In this document: in pieces, positions 34,504 through 42,550 of the stretch
Layout of the letters: each line of letters starts with the position of its first letter
Position numbering within the stretch: position 1 is the stretch's first letter
DNA from: Promethearchaeota archaeon
GTDB taxonomy: Archaea; Asgardarchaeota; Lokiarchaeia; Sigyniarchaeales; SOKP01
Length of the DNA stretch: 64,000 nucleotides
Assembly: GCA_019058365.1 (NCBI GenBank)
Contig: JAHPZE010000003.1
Span: 186,001-250,000, forward strand
Direction: 5' to 3'
Translations under genes and position numbers: made by a program
Notes under the pieces: model-generated
What the model saw: the letters and a program-made list of their open reading frames with translations, nothing else
What the model was told of the DNA's origin: nothing
Databases searched by the model: none

Positions 34504-34684
34504 TTTTCAACTAAAATTTAAAATTTATAATTTCTACATTTGTCCTTTCTTATAATTTTAATTCTAATTGGCAATTAAATCCTCAATTTTTTTAAAAAAA
34601 ATATAGTTTAATTTTACTTTTAGTTACCTCTCTGGGGGGTTTAAATACTTGTGATTAAAATCAATTTAAATAAAGGTTTAAAAT

Positions 34685-35878
34685 ATGATTGTAAGATCTA
34701 ATGTGAATAAATATTATGCAGGGCCTAAGGCTCTATTTGACTCAGATTATATTCCCCCCCACATATTATATAGAAAAAAAGAAGAAAATTCCCTCTTTTC
34801 GATTCTAAATGACTCAATTTCTGATGAGTTTAATCTCAATATAATTTATCAAGGAATTAATGGTATTGGAAAGAAAGTAATAGTTAATAAAGTATTGAAT
34901 GATCTATTAAACCAAAATAAAGATTTCGTTAAAATTAATAAAATTTGTGTGGATTGTAAAAAAAAAACCCCAGAAGAATTAATTTTTTTATTGTTAACCA
35001 AAATAAATGGATTATCAAATCTAAACTTTGATGTTCGATACGTATTAAATTCAGAGATATCTCACTTATGGAATATGTTTAAATTCATTTGTAGTAAAAA
35101 TGATTCTCATTTATTTTTTATATTTAATAACATCGAATATTTAGAACCCGAAATTTTTAAAAAGTTCTTACAATTTGGCAAAGAATCGAATATAACTCTA
35201 ATATCTACTGTAAATAAAATTATACAACCAGGAACAATGGAATTATTCTCTGAATTTGATTTTAAAAAAAAATTGAATTTTTATAATTATCAAGAGCTTT
35301 ATTCTATTCTTAAACAAAGAGTATTACTAAGTTTTTCACATGAAATAGATAGAAACCTAATTAGATATATAACAGATTTAATCTGCGAGCAATATGTACC
35401 AGTTCCGGGTAAAGGAATTGAAATCCTTCGAGATTTATATCCAATATTAAAAAACAAAAATACTTTAGGAAATTTTGAAGTATTAGATATTTGTCAAAAT
35501 GAATTTGATTCTTTTCAAATTTCTGATGAGTTTAGCATGATTAATTATCTTTCTGAAGAAGATATATTAACAGTAATATTTTTAGATAATTTTTCAAATT
35601 ATTTTACTAGCAAAAATAAATATTATATTTCTATAAAAGAATTACACGAATTATATGAAATTTCTTGCGAAAATTTGGAATATGAAAAAAATATTAATGA
35701 ATTTTGTAAAATAATTGAAGAACTTATGAATATTGGAGTTATAAAGCCATCAAAAAGAACAATTCATAAAAATTGTACTCATGAAAGTTTTAATGGTGTA
35801 AATTATGATTCCTTCTTTATATTAATGAATCCTAAACAAATAAAGGTAATTATTGATGCAATTTTTAGCCAGTGTTAA
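34685..35878 (+). CDS. Degenerate Orc1/Cdc6-like AAA+ protein
   Basis: The layout follows archaeal Orc1/Cdc6: an N-terminal YIPPHILYRKKEE segment, an AAA+ core, the NYQELYSILKQRV motif near 219-231 and a C-terminal winged helix (about 300-397). Both ATPase motifs are eroded. Walker A is GINGIGKK (57-64), with Lys in place of the usual Ser/Thr, and the Walker B acidic pair is NN (148-149). It therefore probably cannot hydrolyse ATP and may act as a DNA-binding or regulatory paralogue. It lies directly upstream of smc, on the same strand. A G6 run in the 180-base upstream gap (34634-34639) stands out from the AT-rich context. Confidence 0.75.
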   Translation: MIVRSNVNKYYAGPKALFDSDYIPPHILYRKKEENSLFSILNDSISDEFNLNIIYQGINGIGKKVIVNKVLNDLLNQNKDFVKINKICVDCKKKTPEELIFLLLTKINGLSNLNFDVRYVLNSEISHLWNMFKFICSKNDSHLFFIFNNIEYLEPEIFKKFLQFGKESNITLISTVNKIIQPGTMELFSEFDFKKKLNFYNYQELYSILKQRVLLSFSHEIDRNLIRYITDLICEQYVPVPGKGIEILRDLYPILKNKNTLGNFEVLDICQNEFDSFQISDEFSMINYLSEEDILTVIFLDNFSNYFTSKNKYYISIKELHELYEISCENLEYEKNINEFCKIIEELMNIGVIKPSKRTIHKNCTHESFNGVNYDSFFILMNPKQIKVIIDAIFSQC

Positions 35879-36049
35879 ATAGTTCTAAAATTTAAAAGTG
35901 TTTTTTTTAAATTTTAGAAAAAATCTCATTTCAAAGCGATTCCAAAAATCGGAAAATGTAAAACAGATTTTTTTAATAAGATATCTTATATATTTATAGG
36001 TATAATCACACTATTTTTTTATTAATATAGGTAAAAATGGAGATAAATT

Positions 36050-39000
36050 TTGACTCATATTAAAAAAATTTCTATGAGTGGTTTCAAATCTTTTGGAGAT
36101 CGAACAGTAACTATCAAACTTTCAAGCGGATTCACATGCATCGTTGGACCAAATGGGGCAGGTAAATCTAATATAATAGACGCCCTATGTTTCTCGTTAG
36201 GTAGGTTAAGCAAAAAAACTATGAGAGCAAAAAGTCTAGAGGATCTAATCTTTGCTGGTTCACGAGGAAAAAATCCCTCCCAAAGAGCTTCTGTTACATT
36301 ATATTTTGATAATTCTGATAATGTTTTTCCAGGAGTGACTGGTGATTTTGAGATTACTCGTGTTATCAAGAGGGGTGGTGGTGGGGGATATAAAATGAAT
36401 GGAAAAAAAGTCACTCGCCAACAAATACTTAACGCTTTAGCCGCAGCAAATATTGATCCTGATGGTAGTAATCAATTCGTATTACAAGGAAAGATAGTCG
36501 AATTAACACATATGAATCCTGAAGATCGTAGAAAATTTATTGAGGAATTAATAGGACTTCAAAAATACGATGAAATGAAGGATGTTACTTTAAAAGAATT
36601 AGAAAAAGCAGAAAGAGATTTAGGACAATTTGAAGCAATCTTCAAAGAAGTATCCACCCAACTGAAAAAAGTTGAAAAAGAAAAAAATGATGCTTTAGCT
36701 TGGAAAGAATTGGATGAACAAATAAATTTTTTAAACTCACAGTTAATTGCCTTGAAAATTTCAAAATTAAGAGAAGAGGAAGATGAACTAGAAAAAAAAG
36801 TTGAAGTTTCTTCAAAAATCGTTGAAGAACTGCAAGAAAAAATAAACCGGCAAGAAGATGTATTAAAACAAGAATCTCTTGTTATGGATAATATCCAAAA
36901 AACTATTACTGACAAAGAAAAAGAAAGAGAGCAAATAACCGAAAATATAACTCAAATAAAAACTCAAATATCTTCAAGTCAAACGACTTTAGATTTAGAT
37001 AAAAAATCTATCGATAAATTAACTAAAGAAATTGAATCCTTAGAAAGTCAACAAATGAAACTTGAGGAAGGACAGACTTTTGATTCATTAATAGAAAGTG
37101 CATCAAAGGAAATTTCAGAAAATGAAGATCAGATTGAAGAAGCTAAAAAAGAAATTGAAAAGAGGCAACAAAACCAAGCTGAACTAGACCTTAAAATAAA
37201 AAATAATGAAGATGAAAAATCCCTTTTTAAAGCAGAAATATCCAAAATACAACAAAGTGTATCATCTAATAATGCTCAAATTAAGGTCTTAAGAGGAAAT
37301 GTAAAAAAAAATGAAGAAAAGAAGGAAAAATTAGAAAACGAATTACAAAGGCTAAAAAAAGATGCTGAAAGTATCGATGAGGCTATTGAAGCAACTAAAA
37401 AAGCAGAATCAGAAATTAGAAATAGAATAAACGACTTAAATATCAAAATTTCTAAAGAAAATCAAAATCAAAAAGATCTAGAAAATAATATTAACTCCAT
37501 CCAATCAGAAAAAAATCAATTAAATTCTAAATTGGCAAATTTTCAAGCTACCTTATCCTCTATAAGTACAGAAATTAAAATGAATCGTGAAAACATACAA
37601 GAATTAAATGAAAAGAAAACGTCTATAGAGGAAAAGATTACAGATTTAAGTAAAGGTAAAGATGCTGAAAAAGCAGTAAAAGAATTACTGAGTGAAAATG
37701 AAACAATTAATAAAGATTTAATCGATTTAAAAGCAAAATTAAAACAAGAAAATTCAGTCTATAGGAAGAATGAACAAGATTTAGAATTATTGAAAATGAA
37801 GAAATATTCTTGTGAATCAGAAATCAGTGATAATAATGCAAAGATTGATAATATTAATACAGAACTAAAAATTCTTACAAAAGAATTAACAACATTGGAC
37901 CGAGAAAAGAATAATTTAGCGTTGCATGTAGATACCTTAAATAAAAATCTTACAGATATTACAAGTTCCACTGAAAAGTTTATAATTAAAAAGGATAATG
38001 TACAAAGACGTTTAGAGGATCTTTCTCAAGAAAAAGAAAATTTAATAAAAAAAATTGACTCTTCTGAGGAAGAGTACGAGAAAAATACAAAAGATATTAC
38101 AGGAATTCTCCAAATTTTAAATATGCTCACCCAGAATATTAATATCTCAGTTGAATCTATTAAGGGTAATATACAACAATCGAATGCAGAGGCAATTGAA
38201 TCTTCAGCAGAAGATTTTAAAAAGTATATATTAGATATCATTGATATTATGAAAACAGTAGAGGATATTGGTGAAGATACAGATAAATCTACTGAAATGA
38301 CAGAAATGCTAAGCTCTATTATGCAAACTTTAAAAATGTTCACAGATAATGCTGATGACACAATTAATCAATTAATCGATAAAGTAAAAGAATCCGCCGA
38401 CATTGAAGTACAAAGTTCGACCTCTACATTTGATAGTTTTGTTCAAGATTTAATGGAAATTCTCGAAAATGTATATCTTTCTTTAAGAAAACTAACTATG
38501 TCTAAAAGTCAAGAACTATACAAACAATTGGAAGATATTTCAGATACTATTAAATCTCAAACCGATGATTTTAACAAAATTGAGAATCAATTAACTGAAA
38601 GTAATATCCAAGAAAAACACTTATCTGAAAATCTTTCAGTATATAATAAAAGACTTAATGAAATTGATAAAAGAAATACTGAATTAACTGAAAGAATTAA
38701 AAAAGGAGAAAACGAGATTAATGAAAGAGAGAAGATAATCAAGAACAGACAATCAGAAGCTAACACCTTGGATAATGATATAGAGAAATTAAAAGAATTA
38801 AAGGATACATATTGGGATAACCTTTCTACAATTCAAGATGGTATTGATAAAAAACAAAAAGACTCAGAAAATCTGAGAGAAAAATTACAAGAATTGCATG
38901 GAATTCAGAATTTATTTGATAATATTGCTGAAATCGATGATAATATAGAAAAATTGAATAGCACTATTGGAGAAAAGAAAAATTTAATTATAAATACAGA

Positions 39001-40501
39001 AGAAAATATTAAAAATATTCAAGAAGAGCAAAACTCATTACAAAAAAAGATTGATGACCTTGTTCTAAAAAAACAGAATTTCTGGGAAATAACAGAGAAA
39101 TTTCGAAAGCAAATCGAGGATGAAAATAAAGCGCTTGAAGATATAATGGATCGCTTAAGAGCGCTTGAAAATGTAATGAGGATTATCAACTCTATTGAAG
39201 ATATTAAAAAAGAAAATAGTGATGCTAAAAATAGCGTTGAAACTTGCTTAAAGGATATTGAAGGATTGAATTCTCAGGTTGAGGAAATCCAAAAGAATGT
39301 AGATCAAAAACAAGAAGTAATAGATTCTTTAAGAAATGAAAAAATAGAAGAGTTAGAATCACAGAAAGCTGCCCAGAAGAAATTAAACAAATTGAATAAA
39401 GATTTACAGAAATCTCAAGGGAAGTTGAATGAGTTAAATAAAAATAAAGAAAGAGAACAAAAAATTATTGGGTTACATCAAGATATAAAAGATACGGAAG
39501 AACAGATTGAATCAATAATAAAAGAATTAGGTAATTTTAAAGAAATTTTAGATAGTGAAAATGAAAAGAAAAACGAGAAGCAAAAGGAAATTGATAAGTT
39601 TACACAAGAAAAAGATGAATCATGGAAAAAGCAAAAACAATACCAGAAAATTATAACTGACTTAAAATCAGATCTCTCTATGGAGAATTCTAAAATCAAC
39701 AATTTCGAATCAAAGAAGATAATGTGCACCGATCAAATTGAAACTTTATTCCAACGCTCTAAAGAATATGGATCATTACCTCCAATAACTGACGGACTTT
39801 CAGAACCAGAATTACAATCAGATATTGTAGAAAAAACGCAGAAGAAAAAAGCTCTTGAACCTGTGAATTTAAAAGCAATTGAACAATATGACACTGTAAA
39901 AGAAAGATTTGATGAGATAGATATGAGACGACAAACAATACAAAGAGAAAGGAAATCAATTCTGGACGCCATTGATAAAATTGAATTAGAAAAGACAAGA
40001 ACATTTATGAAAGCATATCACGAGATAAATAGAGAATTTAGTAGGATTTTTCAAAAGCTTAGTCCTGGTGGTTCAGCAAAAATGATTTTGGATAGACCAG
40101 ATAAGCCATTTGAAGGAGGTGTTAGCATAGAAGCAAGACCAAGAGGTAAAAAAATCAGTTCATTAGAAATATTAAGTGGTGGTGAAAAAACATTAGTAGC
40201 TTTATCTTTTATATTTGCTATTCAAGAATTTTATCCTGCGCCGTTTTTCGTTTTAGATGAGATCGATGCAGCCCTCGATGGTCCTAATGTCCACAGAGTC
40301 TCCATGCTGCTGAGAGAATTCTCCACACAATCACAATTCTTGGTTATAAGTCATAGAGAAGAGAATATTGTAAACGCAGATAGGATATACGGTGTATCCA
40401 TGCAGCAGTCTGGAATTACAGATATTTTTAGTGTTAATTTGGAGGACGAGGCAAAACGCATTTTAGAGCTTGAAGATATCAAGCCAAATATTACAGAATA
40501 A
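36050..40501 (+). CDS. smc: SMC chromosome segregation ATPase, atypical hinge
   Basis: SMC proteins dimerise and, with a kleisin, extrude or tether DNA loops. Both head halves are intact: Walker A GPNGAGKS at 33-40, signature LSGGEK from 1375, Walker B FFVLDEIDAALDG (Asp1403, Glu1404) and H-loop ISHRE. At 1483 residues it is about 300 longer than usual. Between two long coiled coils, centred on the midpoint (about 685-815), where the globular hinge should be, there is only helical, Asp/Ser/Met-rich sequence without the hinge glycines or the GRATF-type motif. Translation starts at TTG with GGAG seven bases upstream. It leads the smc-scpA-scpB operon. Confidence 0.93.
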   Translation: MTHIKKISMSGFKSFGDRTVTIKLSSGFTCIVGPNGAGKSNIIDALCFSLGRLSKKTMRAKSLEDLIFAGSRGKNPSQRASVTLYFDNSDNVFPGVTGDFEITRVIKRGGGGGYKMNGKKVTRQQILNALAAANIDPDGSNQFVLQGKIVELTHMNPEDRRKFIEELIGLQKYDEMKDVTLKELEKAERDLGQFEAIFKEVSTQLKKVEKEKNDALAWKELDEQINFLNSQLIALKISKLREEEDELEKKVEVSSKIVEELQEKINRQEDVLKQESLVMDNIQKTITDKEKEREQITENITQIKTQISSSQTTLDLDKKSIDKLTKEIESLESQQMKLEEGQTFDSLIESASKEISENEDQIEEAKKEIEKRQQNQAELDLKIKNNEDEKSLFKAEISKIQQSVSSNNAQIKVLRGNVKKNEEKKEKLENELQRLKKDAESIDEAIEATKKAESEIRNRINDLNIKISKENQNQKDLENNINSIQSEKNQLNSKLANFQATLSSISTEIKMNRENIQELNEKKTSIEEKITDLSKGKDAEKAVKELLSENETINKDLIDLKAKLKQENSVYRKNEQDLELLKMKKYSCESEISDNNAKIDNINTELKILTKELTTLDREKNNLALHVDTLNKNLTDITSSTEKFIIKKDNVQRRLEDLSQEKENLIKKIDSSEEEYEKNTKDITGILQILNMLTQNINISVESIKGNIQQSNAEAIESSAEDFKKYILDIIDIMKTVEDIGEDTDKSTEMTEMLSSIMQTLKMFTDNADDTINQLIDKVKESADIEVQSSTSTFDSFVQDLMEILENVYLSLRKLTMSKSQELYKQLEDISDTIKSQTDDFNKIENQLTESNIQEKHLSENLSVYNKRLNEIDKRNTELTERIKKGENEINEREKIIKNRQSEANTLDNDIEKLKELKDTYWDNLSTIQDGIDKKQKDSENLREKLQELHGIQNLFDNIAEIDDNIEKLNSTIGEKKNLIINTEENIKNIQEEQNSLQKKIDDLVLKKQNFWEITEKFRKQIEDENKALEDIMDRLRALENVMRIINSIEDIKKENSDAKNSVETCLKDIEGLNSQVEEIQKNVDQKQEVIDSLRNEKIEELESQKAAQKKLNKLNKDLQKSQGKLNELNKNKEREQKIIGLHQDIKDTEEQIESIIKELGNFKEILDSENEKKNEKQKEIDKFTQEKDESWKKQKQYQKIITDLKSDLSMENSKINNFESKKIMCTDQIETLFQRSKEYGSLPPITDGLSEPELQSDIVEKTQKKKALEPVNLKAIEQYDTVKERFDEIDMRRQTIQRERKSILDAIDKIELEKTRTFMKAYHEINREFSRIFQKLSPGGSAKMILDRPDKPFEGGVSIEARPRGKKISSLEILSGGEKTLVALSFIFAIQEFYPAPFFVLDEIDAALDGPNVHRVSMLLREFSTQSQFLVISHREENIVNADRIYGVSMQQSGITDIFSVNLEDEAKRILELEDIKPNITE

Positions 40502-40514
40502 TGAAAATATTTCA

Positions 40515-40532
40515 TAGAGGTAGGTAATAATT
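40515..40532 (+). promoter_or_regulatory. Shine-Dalgarno GAGG preceding an ATT start of scpA
   Basis: AGAGG at 40516-40520 lies nine bases before ATT (40530-40532). The frame has a stop at 40521-40523, and no ATG, GTG or TTG occurs between it and the complete SAP-like domain, the first standard start being TTG at 40608 in the middle of that domain. ATA at 40527 is the alternative. Confidence 0.5.
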
Positions 40533-41537
40533 TCAAAAAATGAACACAATTCAGTTGAAAAATATAATTTTAAAGAATGGACTGTAAATGATTTAAGGGA
40601 ATTTGCATTGAAAAACAATATTAAAATTCCTTCTAAATCTAAAAAAAAGGATATTATTGAATTACTTCAAAATATAACATCTAATCCTGATTTCGTTGAT
40701 CGATCCTTAGAAGAAGAAATGAAAGAGCCCGAAGTAGAATTAATTGCTGAGTTTGATGATGATGAGGATCTTGCATTATTGAGAAAAGAGAAAACTGAAT
40801 TGAAATTTTGGCAAAAACCACCCTTTTCAAGTCTTTTAGATACAGAATTAGCAAAAGAATCCGATATAGCTTTTTATGATTTATCAAAATTAGTAGAAAC
40901 TTTTTTTGATAATATGCTACATGAAGAATTGATTAATTATAAGATTTCTGGAATTGCACTTAAAACATCGGCATCTTTACATCATTACAAAATTTCAAGT
41001 ATAATAAAAGAAGAGGAACAAATTCAAAAAAGAGAAGAATTAGAAAAATTCAGACAAAGTCATTCTAGATCAATCCCAAAAGCATTACCTCAGCCAATCT
41101 CCCCTAAAATGCAAATTGCTACCAAAGATGAATTATTTGATGCTATGCGGTCAGCTATTATTGAAGTTATGCAGAATCAAGAAAAACTAAAAAGAAGAAG
41201 AATGCGAAGAGAAGAACTTAAAGATCAAAAGATCCAAATGAAGTCTAAAGCCCAATTACCCAAAGAACTCTTAAAACATATTAGTGGAAAGGAGCAAACA
41301 GTTGAAGAATTGCATGAATCATGGTATAATCGAATAAAAGCTACAATCAATTTAAACAATAAAGAGACTAGTATTTATGATTTAATGAATATTATTAAAA
41401 ATGAAGAAAAAAGTAGTATAGGGAGGAAGTTTTCATTAGTACGTATGTTTTTAGCTTTATTGTTTTTATCTACTGGAAGTAAATTAAACTTATCTCAAGA
41501 GGAAGATTTCCAAAATATTTTAATCGATATTAGTTAA
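40530..41537 (+). CDS. scpA: ScpA-like kleisin with N-terminal SAP-like domain, apparent ATT start
   Basis: Kleisins bridge the SMC heads. The 335-residue frame begins with a SAP-like helix-extended-loop-helix (about 17-47: WTVNDLREFALK..., KSKKKDIIELL), a DNA-binding domain not normal in ScpA. The kleisin core then shows the N-terminal helix region FYDLSKLVETFF, a charged linker (RRRMRREELKDQK), and a C-terminal winged helix ending FSLVRMFLALLFLSTGSKLNLSQ. The first standard start (TTG, 40608) would cut the SAP domain in half, so ATT at 40530 or ATA at 40527 is inferred, with AGAGG upstream. It lies 28 bases after smc and 41 before scpB. Confidence 0.78.
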   Translation: MSKNEHNSVEKYNFKEWTVNDLREFALKNNIKIPSKSKKKDIIELLQNITSNPDFVDRSLEEEMKEPEVELIAEFDDDEDLALLRKEKTELKFWQKPPFSSLLDTELAKESDIAFYDLSKLVETFFDNMLHEELINYKISGIALKTSASLHHYKISSIIKEEEQIQKREELEKFRQSHSRSIPKALPQPISPKMQIATKDELFDAMRSAIIEVMQNQEKLKRRRMRREELKDQKIQMKSKAQLPKELLKHISGKEQTVEELHESWYNRIKATINLNNKETSIYDLMNIIKNEEKSSIGRKFSLVRMFLALLFLSTGSKLNLSQEEDFQNILIDIS

Positions 41538-41578
41538 AAGTAAATCCTATAAAAATTATTATTAAAAGTGGTGAGAAT

Positions 41579-42535
41579 TTGGAGGAAAATTCGGATGAAA
41601 AAACTAACGAGAAAATAGAAAATAATACTGAAGATGTTCTTAATAAAGAAAATATTGAAGTAATTGAAGAAGAAATTAAAGATGTAGAAAATGTTGTTAA
41701 AAAAGAATCTAAACAAATAGATTCAAATGTATCAATAAAAGAAATTGAAGGCGAGATCATTGAGGAGCTAGAAACAGAATCAGAAGATATTGAAAAACAA
41801 GAATTTATTGAAGAATTAGATCAAGAACCAGAAAATCTACTAATCGAAGAATTTATAGTTGAGCAAAATGTTGAAGATACAACAAATATGCATGAAGATG
41901 CGTTAGAAGGCACAATAATTGATGAAAGCGTATTAGAACTTGATGAAAAAGCTCTTCATCGAAATTTTATTGAAGCGGCTCTCTATGCAGCTGGAGGGCC
42001 TTTAACAATAGAAGAGCTATCAAATAAATTAGAATTTCCTAAAAAAGAAGTTGAGAATTTAGTAAATGAATTAGCTTTTGGTTATTTAGAACGTGTTACA
42101 TCACTAATCATTGCACAAATTGGAGATAGGTATCAAATGCAGATTAGACCAGAATATACGGAAAAAATATCAAAATTTGCTAAAGGAGGAGCAATAGCGG
42201 AAAGATATTTAAGAACTTTAACAATTATTGCTTTAAAGCAACCGATCTTAAAATCAATGGTTATAAAATTAAGGGGTAGTGGAGCATATGAGCATGTAAA
42301 GTACCTTTTAGATAATGAATTCATAAACGCTGTAAAAAAAGGAAGATCTCAAGAATTAACTACTACAGATAAGTATGCTGAAATGTTTGGGTTGCCAAAA
42401 GATATAAGACAAATGAAACAAGTTATGGTTACTCAATTGGGACTAGAAGAAAGGGGTAAAAGTGAGTCTTCAGGTGAAATTGAGAAAGTGGATCAAGGTG
42501 AACCTATGAGTGAAAATGAAGAAGGAGAAGAATAA
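41579..42535 (+). CDS. scpB: ScpB condensin subunit
   Basis: ScpB dimers bind ScpA and stabilise the SMC complex. Residues 1-120 are an unusually long, acidic, probably disordered extension (runs of Glu, Asp and Asn). The family core follows: FIEAALYAAGGPLTIEELSNKL (about 126-147), the paired winged helices, RYLRTLTIIALKQPI (about 205-219) and RGSGAYEHVKYLLDNEFI. A short acidic tail closes the protein. The acidic extensions could contact basic proteins such as histones or the SMC heads, but this is speculation. The start is TTG, with GGTGAG upstream. Convergent with valS, whose stop codon is 16 bases away. Confidence 0.9.
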   Translation: MEENSDEKTNEKIENNTEDVLNKENIEVIEEEIKDVENVVKKESKQIDSNVSIKEIEGEIIEELETESEDIEKQEFIEELDQEPENLLIEEFIVEQNVEDTTNMHEDALEGTIIDESVLELDEKALHRNFIEAALYAAGGPLTIEELSNKLEFPKKEVENLVNELAFGYLERVTSLIIAQIGDRYQMQIRPEYTEKISKFAKGGAIAERYLRTLTIIALKQPILKSMVIKLRGSGAYEHVKYLLDNEFINAVKKGRSQELTTTDKYAEMFGLPKDIRQMKQVMVTQLGLEERGKSESSGEIEKVDQGEPMSENEEGEE

Positions 42536-42550
42536 ATTTAGAAATCCTTT

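Noticed and set aside
34504..34684. Replication origin with ORB elements
   Set aside because: Only one G-run is present, and the rest of the ORB consensus could not be found.
36055..36414. Open frame antisense to the 5' end of smc
   Set aside because: It mirrors the highly conserved Walker A region of smc on the other strand, and its protein has no family character.
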